DNA of 64,000 bases from Henricia sp. BOLD:AAB3569 (taxonomy: Eukaryota > Echinodermata > Asteroidea > Spinulosida > Echinasteridae), in the NCBI GenBank assembly GCA_037783545.1, contig JBBELK010000064.1:2666001-2730000 (forward strand). The letters run 5' to 3'. The notes beneath the pieces were generated by a model that did not search any database, was not told where the DNA came from, and saw only the letters and a program-made list of their open reading frames with translations. The position numbers were made by a program, and so were the translations under genes. Positions 1 through 13,530 of this stretch are shown here, piece after piece; the first letter of the stretch is position 1, and the number at the start of each line of letters is the position of its first letter.

Positions 1-490
1 GAATTGTTACGGCCGAACCCGTAAAAATCCTTTCACAATGCATTGTGGAATTGCGTGTAACTGAACAGATTTCCATTGTAAAGATGGCAATTTTCTTCAG
101 TTTTCAGTTGTTTTTCTTTTTGTAATCGATTGTTTTGCTTGGAAAAGATGCAAAATTTACAGTTGTTGGGTACAAGTTAACTTAAGCTGGCGACAGATGA
201 GCGACTAATATGAAACTTAATTTTAGTAGATGTGCGATTTATAGGCATCGGCCGGCGTGCAGAGGTCGGCGCGCGATTGGGCGGTCACAGTCACAATTAA
301 AAGTGCCCCGCACGCTGCCATGACGAAATGGGGTCGATTTCTTGGCCCATTTATCGGCCGGTGTCCGGCAGGCACTCGTCCGATGTCATGCCGATGTCCT
401 GCTTATGTCACTGCGATACCCCGGCCGATTTCCGGCCGTGCGCCGCCAAGTCGGCCGGACGCCAGGCGGTGCCCGGCCGGCGTCTGAGCA

Positions 491-553
491 GCGCCTGGGC
501 GGCGCCTGGACGGCGCCTGGACGGCGCCTGGACGGCGCCTGGGCGGCGCCTGG
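491..553. repeat. GC-rich 11 bp tandem repeat
   Basis: About 5.7 copies of the 11 bp unit GCGCCTGGACG/GCGCCTGGGCG run head to tail inside a GC-rich patch (about 300-780) that is rich in GGCCG and GCCCGAT motifs. Open frames cross it on both strands, but they are repeat translations with no recognisable domain. Confidence 0.8.
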
Positions 554-1162
554 CCGATATATGGATTGTCTGGGTTGTCAAAGATTTGGCCCGGAGCCCG
601 CCCGATATGTGCGATGCCTTGCCGGACATCGGCCAGGCATCGACCGATTTATTGGCGATCAGTTTGCGATGCGAAACGCCGCACCAGGTTTTAAGTCCGA
701 GTTAAAAGTAACTCGATGCCCGCCCGATGCCCAAAAATGACCCAGCAGCCGCAAGGAGTCCCGTGGGGCCCCGGCCGAAAATGCCTAGAAATCCGTCGCA
801 AACTACTCGCAAACCCATCGCAAGCTAATTGTGACTGGGGTATAAAGTATAGTTAAAGCTAAACCCGTATAGTAAAGGGCCTTAGTTGCCGAAGATGCCA
901 TCAAAACAACAAGGCAATAGGTACGTTCGATCACTGACCTGGGGGATGATCGTACAAGGTGTGATCACTGGCAGTCAGGGGGAGCGTGTCAACCCGTGTA
1001 ACCTATAAAAGCTAATGTTTTCAACCGGGTCGCCTGAATTAGTTATAACGAGGCTTGGAACGCATACGCAACTGGCACCTTTCCAGTCAGCCGTTTGCAC
1101 TCCATAGAACTGATTCAGGAGGTCCATGCAATTGAAATGTTCTAACGCGTGAATTTGGGTCT

Positions 1163-2105
1163 ATAGACCAATCCGCTAACTAAGGTCACCTTCCCTGTAT
1201 ATCCGCCATAGCTGGGGGGCGTCCAGTGCGCGATATTTTTTTCCGTACCACATATTCGCTATGGGGCTTCATCGATTGGTGCATTGTAAATGAATATTTT
1301 TGGTAGTCTAGTGGTTAAGACGTAGTACTATCAATCGAGAGATTGCAGGTTCGAATCTCCTATCGAATCTCGTCTTAAATTTTTTTTACTATTAATTGAG
1401 GAAAGAGTGTGGTATGGTGTGGGGTTATGTTGAGGTAGTTATCGACAAAACACATCAGTATGCAACATATGCATAGGGGTTAAACCAATCAGAAGCAATG
1501 TTCGCTAAACAGCGGTACGGAAAAAAATATCGCGTCCAGTGCATGGACTGTGCGGTGTTGCTGTTAGATCGGAAAGCGTTCATCCATTACATGCACGTAC
1601 GCGACGCGCCCCCTATGCGTGCACGCGACGCGCCCCCTTTGCGTACACAACCATTGTACACAACCCTAAAAAAGACGCGCAACTTGTTCGAAGTAAACAA
1701 ATGCAAATTCAGCCAAAAACATACAGTTCATTCAGTGACAGAACCCCAGCTATGGCGGATATACACCAATCCGGTAATAAGGTCTTCTTCCCTGTACATC
1801 CGCCATAGCTGGGGGCCTTCCACTGAATGAACTGTATGTTTTTGCTGTTGTTGAAGCTGCATGCATTTGTTTACTTCGAACAAGTTGCGCGTCTTTGTAG
1901 GGTTGTGTGCGCGCGAAGGCGGGCGCGTCGCGTGTACGCAAAGGCGGGCGCATCGCGTATACGCGAAGGAGGCTCGTTCGTGCATGTAATGGATGAGCGC
2001 TTTTCGTTCTAACAGCAACACAAAACGCACAGCCCATGCACTGGACGCCCCCCCAGATATGGCGGATATGCAGGAAGGAGATCTTAGTTACCGGATTGGT
2101 GTATA
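1163..2105. mobile_element. Nested foldback (inverted-repeat) element
   Basis: The outer arms (about 1163-1229 and 2037-2105) are imperfect reverse complements ending in ATAGACCAATCCG. Inside, arms at about 1525-1742 and 1816-2055 form a second, longer inverted repeat. At the centre is a third one, CCAGCTATGGCGGAT against ATCCGCCATAGCTGG (about 1745-1815). The CCGCCATAGCTGGG module therefore recurs several times in both orientations, and a partial copy follows at about 2115-2180. No transposase is visible. Reading frames of 60-110 codons in the arms mirror one another and are by-products of the palindrome. Confidence 0.7.
1298..1377 (+). repeat. tRNA-derived SINE head (degenerate)
   Basis: An A-box-like stretch (TAGTCTAGTGGTTAAGA, about 1304-1320) and a B box (GGTTCGAATCT, 1349-1359) are spaced as in a tRNA. 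The T-stem does not pair well, so this reads as a tRNA-derived SINE or tRNA pseudogene and not a working tRNA. It lies inside the outer arms of the foldback element. Confidence 0.55.
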
Positions 2106-2160
2106 GGCCTACAGGGCCAGGAAGGAGACTTTAGTTATCGGATTAGTGTATGCCATATCC

Positions 2161-5100
2161 AAAGAACGCCCCAGTGCATTATTTGCTGAACCATTTTACT
2201 AGCAATGTACAATTTTGTTGATTTTTAACCCTGACACTAAATTGAGTGTCAGTGTAAACAAAAATACTTATATTGTTTTCCAAAATTAAGGTTCGGTGTG
2301 ATAATAGCTAGATTATTGAAAACCAACATCACTTACATTGAGATTCATATCAACATTATTTTTCAAGATTTAGCGGGAAAAAGGATTTCGTGTTTGTTTT
2401 GTCGGCTGATCAATTACGTGCAAAACGTAGTCGTTGACGAAATACATGTAATGATAATTGAGGAATAAGCTTGACTGTAACCCACTTTGAAACATTTACT
2501 TAACTCTCAACTATTAAAATGCGGCGCCATTCCTTCTAAAAAAGTAACAACAATTTTTGTCGATGCTATTTTGGTTTTATGTGGTAGAGTTCTATTTTAA
2601 ACACAAAATATTTGTAATTCCGTTTGGTGCAGTGTGAAGAAGTCTCACGCACGGGAAGAGCATGCAAAACACGTCGGTTTCACAGTTCTACATGACTTTG
2701 TAAACGAAAATTGAGTCGGACATTCCACGTAGGCCTACTTCCAGATAATTAAGACTTACAGTGTAACTGCGCGGGGGTTTCCACAAATCTGTCCACATCT
2801 TCAGTTATTTTTAACAGGAGAATGTTTCCACGTAGTTTATTTTAAAAAAAGAAAAAAAGAATAGGGTGACAATGATCACGCCACGTGTTAGTTAAAAACA
2901 AGTCCGACAATCTTAAAATAGCTTAAAGCTCCCCAAATGACTTTTGTGAAGAAAACACATTGTGTTACCGTTTAGTATATTTGATTGGAATCCGAGCTAT
3001 GTGGTACGTGAAACTTTCGTGCAAGATAGAGTGGTAAACAATATGGGCTTTTGGATTTACATTCAACTGGAAGACGACTGTCACCCTTGAATTATATCGC
3101 AAGATGGCAGAATAATACTTTAAGACATGCTCTAGCTCCGTGCTCAAATGCCGTTTTCGTTCAAAGAATGGATTTGAATAAAAGTGGATTTTATTTTTGC
3201 TGACGTTATTAGCCCTCAAATAAGATATCTTTGAAATAAATCCACCAAACATTTGTGAAAGTTTGACATTTCAAAATGTTTCGTTATAAAGCCCGGTACA
3301 TCATTTGCAGTAACCCAAATGTTTACTTCACGAGTTGACAAGAAAAACCTGACTAAAAGTGTTGATAGCAATGGTGACGAACACCACATGATTTTCCCGT
3401 CTAAAATGGTAGGCCACTGTGTGGTAGAAATTGCCAACTTAAAAACATCATTTGCAAACTATTTTTTGTACCATTCATTCAACACAAAAACCGAGTATAT
3501 GGATTTATAAGGTTTTCTGAAGTATTACTGCAGTTTATCAACATTATTCTTTAGTTATGTATTGCTGTTTTTCCTTCTTTTTTAAAAAAAGTTTAAAATC
3601 ATGTAATTTATCTTTAATGTAGAAAATTATTTCCCGGTGGTAAATATTTTTCTGTAGGTTGCTTTCTCATTGGAAAACAACATACAGAAAGTATCTATTT
3701 AAAAATCAGATGTATTTTTTATCGACGGGTATCACTGACAATATATGTAGGCCTACAGGCCTGCCGTTGAAGGTAATTCAAATGCCTTTATACACATGTT
3801 TATTCATGCGTAGAGTAAGAAATAGCAAGAAATAAATAAATGGTAAATACATTTCGTTTCACCTACAATTGATCTAAAGTGTAGAAAGCAGGGTTGCACT
3901 GGGAAACGAAATTCTTAAAACTGTCAAAAGAAAGACACAAAGCTCCACCAAATGCTTAAAAAGGTCAGTCAATGCCAGTGAATTTCAGAACTAATGACTC
4001 TAAGGGCAAGGCAAAAAGGTTATATTTTGCGAGAACGTGCCTGGGGAGGAAATAAATATATTTCCCCGGAGAACTTCATCAAAATTCACGGAAATGATAT
4101 TACGATTTGCTTTCTGTGTCGTTTTATTGTTAACAAAAATACTTCCAGCCGATTAAGTTCTTAATATATTTATGAAACGCTGTCCCATCGGTGAGATTAA
4201 AACCATCTTCCACTGTCGGTTTATTAAAGTAATAAAATCAGAGGTGAGCTCAAGCGTAAAAGTCACGCATTGCGAGTTTGTATAGGTGCGGAGAAAGGAT
4301 AAACAAACGAACGTTAATGGCTTTAGTATGCCACGCATGTACACAAATAACGAGGGAAAAGACAGGCTGTAAATCATTTTCAGGCCAATTCATTTGTTTC
4401 TTGAGGAATTGCTAACAGGAACGTGAGGCCAGCTCCAGAGGTATAGCATATAGTGTCAGTCAGCAATGTCTCGGGTATCCGCGTGAATATCGTGAAATAT
4501 GATTACGCGAATATCGTGATACAATTATTATGATAGAATTGATAAACTTTGTGTCGTTATAAATTTGAACTCCAAGCCTGACATATCTGAATACAAACGA
4601 AGAGTTTATTTACAAATTAAAACAGATTAAAGCCATATTGCCTGCACGTACCCAACATGCATGCACGGATAACATGACAGTTGAGTTAATCGTTGCACGT
4701 GCGACGGTTTACCTATATTATATGCCCTGATGGTAAACCGTACATTTTGATACATTACGTCAATTGCTACGTTATTACCTTATGGGCAAAAACTACGATT
4801 TTAAACCTGTATAGTTCAGTTACTGGATTTTTGTACACAACAAGACGGTTCCATTTTCCCATATGCACCACATTTAACACATGTACGAGGTAAAAAGGAA
4901 CTTGCCATTTAACCCAATATTGGGTAAGACTCGCACATTTTTGACCTAACAGTTTTACACAAATGGTATTTAAACTTCTATTTTAGATAATTAATACACA
5001 AAACTGTTGCAAACTGCTTACCAACCAGCAGGACATGTAGTAAAATCACACTGTAAATTTAGTAGCCTCATGTTTCGAACCTATAGCAGAGTCTTCTTCT

Positions 5101-7402
5101 AAGGCAGAATGACTAGGACATACAGAAAACAGCACATTAAAACACGATTTTAGAGTGTGGAGCTCTATCTTCTCTTGTATTTCACAAGATACTTCGCAAA
5201 ATGCGACACTGAGGCATTTGTTAAATGTTAAAGTACAATTAAAGGGACTGATTTTTGCCGATCTAATACCTGTCTCTTGCATTTTAAATTGCTGGGTATT
5301 TTCTGAAATGCGCAACAGATTATCTTGGGGATACGTGAAATTTCTTGAATTTTATGGCTTTTACCTATACATGTATCTTTGCAAAATAATGAACTCCTCA
5401 AGTACTGTTATCACCGCTCACTATATTCATTATACAATCCTTGATCAACGATCATTATCAGCTTATATATGATTGGGATGGGGGTCAGATGACTTCAGAT
5501 GGAACGCACCGAGTCACTGGAAACTGATTAAGCCGTCTACCTACGTGTGCAGATTCTACAGCTATAGAAATCATACGCAGTCTACGTTCAAAGCCTGCTA
5601 CCGAAGTATACGGTGTAAAAAGCAACGCAAACCATGCTCTGATGGAAATATCGAGGAGGCTGATAGATGTAGGTTATTTTATCAGTCGGTAATGTGTATG
5701 AACACCTTGTGCAAAGACTGACTTTATCAGTCTCTCTAAAGAGCCGCTGAGGCAGGGTGCGCCCTTCTGCCTAGAGTGCTCCCTAAACTAGACCTGCACT
5801 TCTATCGCTGTTTTTGTAACGCGCAGCTCCAGAGGGCAGTTTATCCCACAAAACTTTATAATCATGTTAAAAACCAACTAAATAAGTCTTCTGGAAACCA
5901 TCAACCACAATGTTCTCCCAGAAATAGGTCGATCGGTGCCTTTTTATTCGCAAGTTCACTGTATTCAACAAACTTCTGTTGTCACGAAGAATAGACATTT
6001 TAAGAAAAATGCGTTTCAGTTTAGAGAGTATTGTATGGCATTCTTCCAGTCAGCGGGATAATTTATTCAGGCCGGGGACGGACACGATTGAAAATGGCTT
6101 CCGCGTGAATCTATAAGTCCATAGCAAAACGATGTGGGGCCTATAAATACATTGCACTTTCGCAACCACTGACACTCTCGAGTTTATTGATTGGTCACAC
6201 CACCGCAGCCAGCGGCTCAAATAATGTCACTGAAGCGAACGTAACTACAAGCATTCATCTGTTTTATCGGCATGGTTTTTACGCATCACATGTAGATTTT
6301 AACAAATGGCTAAAGTCAATTAAATAAAAACATCAGGTGCATTAACTAACGCAATATATCACAATGGAATGCCGCGGCTGTTCCATAATAACAAATTTTC
6401 GACGTCAAAGAAAGATAATGGAACGGGGAAAAACAAAAATCAAAAATCAAAATATTAGTTATGATCAAAACTGCATAAAGTTGCCACTGAGGGACCTGGA
6501 TGCTATTGTCAGTATATAAAACAAGTGGTCACTTTACAAAGGTTGAGTGTACTCAGCCCACAGCAACCATAGACATAAAAGTGGTCAGTGTAAGCAATAG
6601 TGCCCACATTAATTGCTATTCTATGCTGAACTATTATGCTCAAGGTTTAACCCCGGACCAAAAGATATCATGATATTGTATGCCACAATTTTCAAACTTG
6701 ATCAAGTATGATCTTTTTTTTTGGCACAGTGCCCATAGCTAGCTAGGAGACTTGCTGTTCTACTCTGGAGTGGCGACCTTGGCATTGCCGACATAAGTCG
6801 ATCAATTAAAGTTTCTGGAAATAAAACAATATATTAAAAATGTGTTTCGCACCTGTCGCCGTGCAATAATTTCACGAGATTATCCTGTTCAATATTACTG
6901 CTGATTTGCATAGTATCAGATTAGTTTGGAACGCGATTGAAAATGTCGTCCTCGTGGATTGAGGTTTATATAGGCTAAGTAAGTACATTATCACAGTCAC
7001 CGGGTCCCTTTGGCTGCCTCACAATTGGCAAGAAAAATATCTGCTCTAAACGGTTTGAGAATATGAAAATATCCTTTGAGTTCAGCTGGCTTGCCGTTCA
7101 CAGTGAATGAATGGTACAATGATTTTGCAAATGCAGTAATGCACAGAGTGAATAGTGCTGCGAGTTTTTTTGCAAACGGCGTTCAAACGTGTAATGATTT
7201 CGAGTGACCATGCACAAAATTCACACGCCCTTATTTGAGGGTTTTAAGCGTAGCATGGTTTCACTGGCCTCTCTTCACCATGTTTAATTTGTGCCATACG
7301 TATTCGTTTATGGGTCTTTCCACGAAGTTAGGGCACAATTTGTGACCTTTTTTCCCATTTCCACAAAATGGCAAATAAGCGATGAGCAAGTCGTCATCTA
7401 TA
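2161..7402. other. Non-coding stretch, no gene recognised
   Basis: AT-rich unique sequence. Only short frames without recognisable domains occur. TAGGCCTA palindromes lie near 2733 and 3748. A motif near 5070-5100 (GAAGACTCTGC on the minus strand followed by GGTTCGAAAC) resembles debris of an old dispersed repeat. A solitary TATGGGTCTTTCCAC near 7311 looks like one end of the MITE family found at 14.5 and 61.3 kb. Confidence 0.5.
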
Positions 7403-8243
7403 CAGAGTGGATCAAAAAAAAAACGAAACCGAGATATTATCGCTAATTGTGACTGAAGTAGGGCACGTATGAATGAACGGGAGATATCATCTGTTAGGGT
7501 GGAATCTCTTCTTTAAAATGACACCCTGATCATGTCAATATGTTTTCGGTTGACTGAGCAGTGATCAATGTTATGCAAGGGTCTAGTTTGGGATTTGCGC
7601 CCCTTTCTCCAATGGCGTCCAGTCATGGCCTGAACCATGGCATGGCCTGTTTGAACGATCAAGTATCCATTGGCTAAACCTAAGATGCCTCTGAAGATCG
7701 CCAGAAAGCAGTTGATGTCTTACGAGCCACAATTCTGTAAAGGTACCACCGAACAATTGTGTTGAACATGGTTAGGGCCAGTCCCGGCTAAACCATTTCG
7801 TCTGCTGCGTTCTCCCTGCTGCATGCAGGGCGTGCTGAATTGCGTTAATGTTTTCGGATTACCGACCAGTTCTCCTTCGCCCAGACCTTGGACTCAACAA
7901 AAACTCGCTGCATTCCCATGTAGGACTGAATGTTCTGTTTAAGAAAATGCAGGTTTTTTTCCCACCAACATTTGTATCGACATGTTAATTCCCGAGGCGT
8001 CCTTGGCTACTGGATACTTGGTCCGGCGTCCAAACAGGCTATGCCATGCATTAAAGAAAGTGGCGCAAATCCATAACTAGACCCTTGCATAACACTGGTC
8101 ACTGCTCAGTCAACTGGCAACATAATGACATGATCAGGGTAACATTTTAAAGAGGAGATTCCACCCTAACAGATGATATCTCCCGTTCTACTTCAGTTAC
8201 AATTAGCAATAATATCTCGGTTTCGTTTTTTTTATCCACCCTG
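7403..8243. mobile_element. Tc1/mariner-type element, copy 1
   Basis: The element is flanked by TA dinucleotides (7401-7402 and 8244-8245) and starts CAGAGTGGAT and ends ATCCACCCTG. The terminal inverted repeats are long, roughly 200 bp: GAAACCGAGATATTATCGC near the left end is matched by GCAATAATATCTCGGTTTC near the right, and homology extends to GGGATTTGCGCC / GGCGCAAATCC. The interior carries a degraded transposase fragment on the minus strand. A longer sister copy lies at 16372-17492. TA duplications and the transposase fragment point to the mariner/Tc1 superfamily. Confidence 0.8.
7650..7930 (-). pseudogene. Mariner-type transposase remnant
   Basis: Read on the minus strand, about 7655-7720 encodes RHQLLSGDLQRHLRFSQWIL. 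This matches the 'RHxLxxGDLxxRxxFCxW' segment that follows the second helix-turn-helix in a family of mariner-like transposases. Upstream, near 7900-7930, MQRVFVESKVW resembles the usual N-terminal start. Stops and shifts separate the pieces and no DDE/D catalytic half remains, so the copy is dead and must rely on another source of transposase. The same fragment occurs in copy 2. Confidence 0.55.
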
Positions 8244-11200
8244 TATAATGATGCTGCACGATATGGTTGCTTTGCCTGTTCTATGATAATTTCTAAGTCT
8301 TCAGTCTTGATGGAGTTTAGCAATTTCAGTGGCGGATCCAGCCTCATTAAAATTCAGGACTCAAAAGAAACGCGGGGGCTACAGCCCCCTAAAATGATGG
8401 ACACTGATGTAACAGGGATGCCACGCCAATTTATCTCAATTCAATCCAAGCCTGAAAGTAATTTTGTTGAATTTGACATTAGTAGGGCCTACACAGTTTT
8501 TTATCTAAACAATAATTTGTAATCTAAATTTGGATTTGGATCTAGCTGAATTTTCATGTTTTTCAAATAAATCTGTTGACAAACACCAAATGTCACACCT
8601 ACATTTGCACAAATTCCATTTAGTTCACTGATGTTGCTATATTTTGTTACAAATAGTGGAGTTTCTTAAATTTCCATTAAACCGCTTATATTTCTCAGTA
8701 CTATATAGGGTAAAAATGTCTCCGGTGTAACAGGGGACACCATATCCCAACTCCATGGAATGACCCTAGTATGCATGTAGAAAACATTTTAGTGCATTTT
8801 CAATTGTACTGGAACATTGCATCATTTCTTGTGGTCAGAGCGATTTTCCCCTGCATGGTTGTCGTAAACACCTTCCACGTTTATATTTCCCACCCGTCGA
8901 TATAGCTGGACCCAGTTTTAAAGTGATTACATCTATTCCCTGAATCTTCAGTTTACAAATGGCCAGTGGCCAGTTTTTAAGAAAAAAAAGTAGGATAAAG
9001 GCGATGCTGTCATCACCCGTTTTAAATCCCGGATGACTCCTGCAAAGGAACCGTCGTCACCAAACAAAATGGGGCGATGCTTATGTTTTAAAAAAGACAC
9101 GTACAAAGGTGCGTTGTCGCCGATGTGTACGGTAGGCCTATACTGAAAATTAATACCGCAATACTTCAAGACAAATGGAAGCGTGCTAATTTTAATACGA
9201 TGGCAAACACGATTGCTATGTCCATGACATTGCAACAACTATACGAGTATAATACTAATATACAAAATGCATGCACCGTTACAAAACCGAGTAGATTTTT
9301 GCATTTCATTCACAGTGATCCCACTTGACCTGAAGATGATATTTACACTGTAGGCCTACTTCTAAACAAATTATATAATTTTACCACCGTGATGCAGTCC
9401 CCCTTTTACAGTAGAAATAGACTTCTGCGTTCTGCAGATGTACTAGAAGCATGGATGTGTTTGATGATAGCTTTCGCGGGTCCACACTTGTTTAACATCG
9501 TTCTCATGCTCTTTCTAACTGATCCTATAGCCTACGTTATACGCGATATTCGTAAATTGGCGGAACGCTATGAATAAAACAATAAGCTTTTGCATGTAAC
9601 CTTTGAAACACGACTAATATAGCACGTTGAAGTAACACGCGTGCAAACGATAAACGCGTGTAACTTGCGACTGAACCACGTATGGATAAACACCCGTGAT
9701 TATCGTTTATTACAAAGACAAATTTGTTGCCCGCGTGTAACTTGGGTGCGGGTACTTTATTTCTATTGCGCCGCGGCCTGGTGACGTCGACGTGTCTATT
9801 AGCATTTCAATCTGGCCGACGTAGTGCACGCAAGAAACAAACATGTCTTGGATGGTCCTGTCCTTTTAGTGCACTCGCGCCCGGTATTCTTCCACTGATT
9901 GTAATGTCGAACATCAATGCATTCATTGCGACTAAGCAGTATACGCGGCTGTTCGCCAGGAAATGTCGATAACAGGCGAGTTATGTTAAACTACCCCAAC
10001 AGACGTTTAAGGATTTCATTGTCATTTGCACTCAGGTGTTTAACCTTTTCCGCGAGTTAGACTTGTGTAACTTCTTCAGGTTTCGTAATTCGATGAATAT
10101 TTATAAACGCATTATCATCTTCCGTTTTTGAAAGTTACACGCGATTAAGCGAAAAACACCTTTCGTAAATTCGGGCCATTTAATTGTGTTTTGCGTATGG
10201 CCCACTACGCATGGCATCCTTCCTAAATCGCCTGAATAGACCATGAATGACAGAAATGTATTATGGACGCACGTTCTTTCGACCATTGCAAATGCTTGCC
10301 ACGTGTTTCAAGGGTTTCATTACTCTGTACTTGACAGGCTTCGCAACGCAAGGGTGCGCGCCAGTGAACTCATAACAAGTATTGCACCAGCGAACCGTGA
10401 AGTGCGCCCTCTCACCATGTGTTCGTTTATCTCCATACACTTGGACTGTACCACAGCGGCTGGCTATGCGAGAATTGAAGCAACATGTCCGCATCTTGCT
10501 TCGGGTAAAAAATTAAAAAATAAATAAAAATACAGATAAAAAAACGCTCTGCCTAGATAAATCCCCTGTCCACAAGATCGCTTATATTTTACTTTGCACA
10601 TCTACTCTGGTAAAAATAATACAGCCAAGCGCCAGTATAGACCACTGATCTTTAGAAAAAAATATATGGTGAAACCTTGTTTCGCTGAACGATATGAAGA
10701 CGCGTGAAGCTACCGGGTGCACTGCCACATTGCTCCAATGCTGTGTTTCACTGCAGCAAATCGAGGGCGGCATTGAGGGGTTAAACACGACCATCTCAGA
10801 TTTTGATGAAACCCACAGCACAAAATATCAAATGTTTAATCAATAGGACCAGTGATTTGGGAGGAATAGCCTTCAAACGTTTAGATTTTTTTGCCAAAAG
10901 GGGCGTGGTCGTCTACCTCGTATATAAACTACGGACCAATCTTCACACTGATTCCAAATATGCCATTGGTTTTATATTGGGGTACATTGACAGTATGTTG
11001 GGGGTACATTGACCTTTTGACCTTTGTTATGACCTTGACATTTACCTTGTGACTGACGTGCCTTTGAAGTGACCTTTTCTGAAATTTAATCTCCCGCATG
11101 TTGAATATTAAAGACAAAAGTTTTAGAAGTTACATAATTGTAATAAACATCCAAAATTTACATACCCGCAGTGATGATTGATACATTGCATCTATACAAT

Positions 11201-11370
11201 TAAAGACGGACGATGGCTCCTTCCCCGAGCTTCTGAGCTGCTAATTTCGTGCTTCCCTACGGCGATAGAACCTTGGGAGCGGGGTTACTAATGACCGTGG
11301 TTTCATGGTACTGCCAGAACAAAATTGATAAGTAGTATTCCGGGGAGTCTTCAAAAATACTACTTTCTGT
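8244..11370. other. Non-coding stretch with repeat debris
   Basis: Near 8317-8395 the CAGTGGCGGATCCAGCC start and a GGGGGCTACAGCCCCC hairpin resemble one end of a hAT-type MITE; a similar CAGTGACGGATCTAGCC occurs near 29678. A 62-codon frame at 9389-9577 with one hydrophobic segment is not recognised. About 9590-10150 contains several GCGTGTAAC/GTTACACGC repeats in both orientations. No gene can be supported. Confidence 0.45.
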
Positions 11371-11374
11371 AAAA

Positions 11375-12058
11375 CTGTGAAAAGGCATTTTCACAGCCTC
11401 TCAACCCGGGTTAAACTGAACCCGGAGCAAATCCCGACCCGAGACCGCACCGGGTTGAAATATGAATGTTCAACCATACATTTAACCCCGCATCATTTCA
11501 CAACCGCGTTTATCTCAACCCAGGGCGAGTTCAACCCCGAGTTGAACGGGGAGGATTCACACTTGTAGAACGCCAACCAAATGCAAAAGTGAATTCAGGA
11601 ACATAAAAAAAAAATAGCCTCTCAAAATAGACGCTGTGATACACATGCAACATGAATGTTCAAGTGTACGTGTTGGACGCCGCCGCGCCGCTACATAATG
11701 TACCTGCACACACATTCAACTGCATGGTAGTATTTTGTGCAAATTAAAACAAATAAATAAAAAAAACCAGTAAAATGTGCGCGCTTTGACAGGGCATTTG
11801 TAGCTCACATCACAAGCAGCAAGAATCTCAACCCGGGGCGAACTTAACCCTGCTCATTTCACACTACCATTTTCAACCTGGGGCGAGAGTTTTCATCTCG
11901 GTGCGAAAAATTCCAACCCTGCTGGTCTCGAGCAGGGTTGAGTTAAACCATGGTTGAAACCAATCTCGTGGTTGACGCGGGGTTGAAATTTTTCAAGTGT
12001 GAAACGTCGCTTTTTCACCCCCGCGCCAACCCCGAGATTTTTCAAGTGTAAAAAGGCC
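11375..12058. mobile_element. Possible MITE with AGGCNTTTTCACA-like ends
   Basis: The left end (AAAGGCATTTTCACAGC) and the reverse complement of the right end (TAGGCCTTTTTACACTTG) are similar. The interior contains many CAACCCGGG / CCCGGGTTGA blocks in both orientations, giving strong secondary structure. No coding capacity is visible, and the target duplication is unclear, so the boundaries are provisional. Confidence 0.4.
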
Positions 12059-12378
12059 TAAAATGAGGTCCAGGAACACATGACGAAGTGTCCTATTCTG
12101 ACCAATTAATGGACGTGCGTTAAAATGAAACACAAAAATAAAACTTATTATCCCGTCTGTAAACAAATTGCGACCATGGTTTAAAGGTAAGAGCACGGGA
12201 GAAGCTCTTTTCCTATATGATAAACATATATTTCAAAGTTCTACTAAAACGTATACCGCATGAACATAACGATACATTATCAGCGAAAGCCTCTTTCCAA
12301 GACCTCATGTGGTACCACATGAGTTCGCTATATACATATCGTAAGTCGCATCATGTATGACAGGTGTGTAAAGTTGTA

Positions 12379-13181
12379 CCGTGAAACCTGCTATTAAGGC
12401 CGCTTTTGTAAATAGGCCACCCGCTTAGTGGCCACCTATCTTTGGTCCCCAATGCCATGTGTATACCGGTAGGCTAATGCTAAGCAACCTTTATGAAGAG
12501 GCAACCTGTGTATGTTTATAGTAAGTGACCATTGTTACGGTCCCGTGGCCGTAGGTGGACAATGTATACAAATAGACTGGTTCTTGAGCCACATATTCTA
12601 CATACGAACACGAATACATGTATACATGAGAAGATCACAATCTGAAAGCAAACTGGTTCACTGAATTACATCGTTCATTACCATAAACGTTGTACAGCCG
12701 AGGAAGAAATAAGTGCAATGTAAAAGGTTGTGTGTGTAGCGGCATCACCATACTGTTCAGAGTGAAAAGCGCATCGGTCTGGCCAAAGGGACGGCACATG
12801 GCCCTCCCCAAGAAGTGGTGTATTCGCTCCCCTCGCCCCCTCCCAAAAAAAATGACACTTGAGGCTTGCACAGCTGTATGTAGTGTAAGCTAGCTGCTTT
12901 GCATGCCCACTTCCAAAGTACTTTGCCATCACCCCCACCATTGTACTTTGTCTTTGTGTGGTATTAGTGATGACAGCTCACAGTTATTTAATTTTGGGCA
13001 GTTGCATCACCAAACATGGCCTTCATGTTCGTACATGTGGAATACAGTGACAAACTTACATATAGTGGCCATCCTATATAGTGTCACTATAAACAGGTGA
13101 CATTTTATAGAGGTTGATTAAGCATTATACAAAAAACGGGTGGCCTGTTTATCAACGTGGCCTTAATAGCAGGTTCCACTG
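12379..13181. mobile_element. TA-flanked inverted-repeat element (pogo/mariner-like ends)
   Basis: The ends are CCGTGAAACCTGCTATTAAG and, in reverse complement, CAGTGGAACCTGCTATTAAG, with TA on each side (12377-12378 and 13182-13183). Ends of the form CAGTGGAACCT..TAAGG are typical of pogo/Tigger-like members of Tc1/mariner. The interior has no transposase. Small frames at 12635-12941 carry no recognisable domain. Confidence 0.7.
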
Positions 13182-13205
13182 TATGCGGGCTGAAAACCAG
13201 TCGAC

Positions 13206-13242
13206 CTAGCAGATGGCCGCGCGAAGCGCGGCCATCTGCTAG
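13206..13242. repeat. Perfect 17 bp stem hairpin
   Basis: CTAGCAGATGGCCGCGC is followed by a three-base loop GAA and its exact reverse complement. It sits 23 bp beyond the end of the 12379-13181 element. It could be a tiny solitary terminal repeat or a structured site; nothing else indicates its function. Confidence 0.75.
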
Positions 13243-13467
13243 TTACAATACAATGTTAGCTGCGTTGCTCGCTTAACGCCTTTACAAGGTCTGCGTTTCC
13301 GAATGTTTACTCATAATAGTAAACATAGTAAACATTCTACACTTTTTGTAGAGGTGAATTTTATTTAATGATTTTACAGCGTGTGAGATGCGATATCGAG
13401 CTAAATGGGGCGTTGGTCGGAACCTATCAAAAATGAAGTCCTCTTAATTCATATGTACATATTTTTG

Positions 13468-13530
13468 AGGTGGGGGGAGGGGGGGGAGGGGGGGGGTGGG
13501 GGGGGGGGGGGGGGAGGGGGGGGTGGGGCG
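13468..13530. repeat. Poly-G tract (G-quadruplex-prone)
   Basis: An almost pure G run broken by a few A and T bases. It has many G-runs longer than four and would be expected to form G-quadruplexes. It is paired with a C-rich run of opposite polarity about 190 bp downstream. The poly-glycine and poly-proline frames across it are artefacts. Confidence 0.9.

Noticed and set aside
408..629. Open frames through the GCGCCTGGACG repeat
   Set aside because: Arg/Pro-rich translations of an 11 bp tandem repeat, with no domain and open on both strands.
1298..1377. Functional tRNA gene
   Set aside because: The T-stem does not pair and the acceptor stem is not recognisable; better explained as a SINE head.
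9389..9577. Short frame with a hydrophobic segment
   Set aside because: Only 62 codons, no family match, and no splice sites judged convincing.
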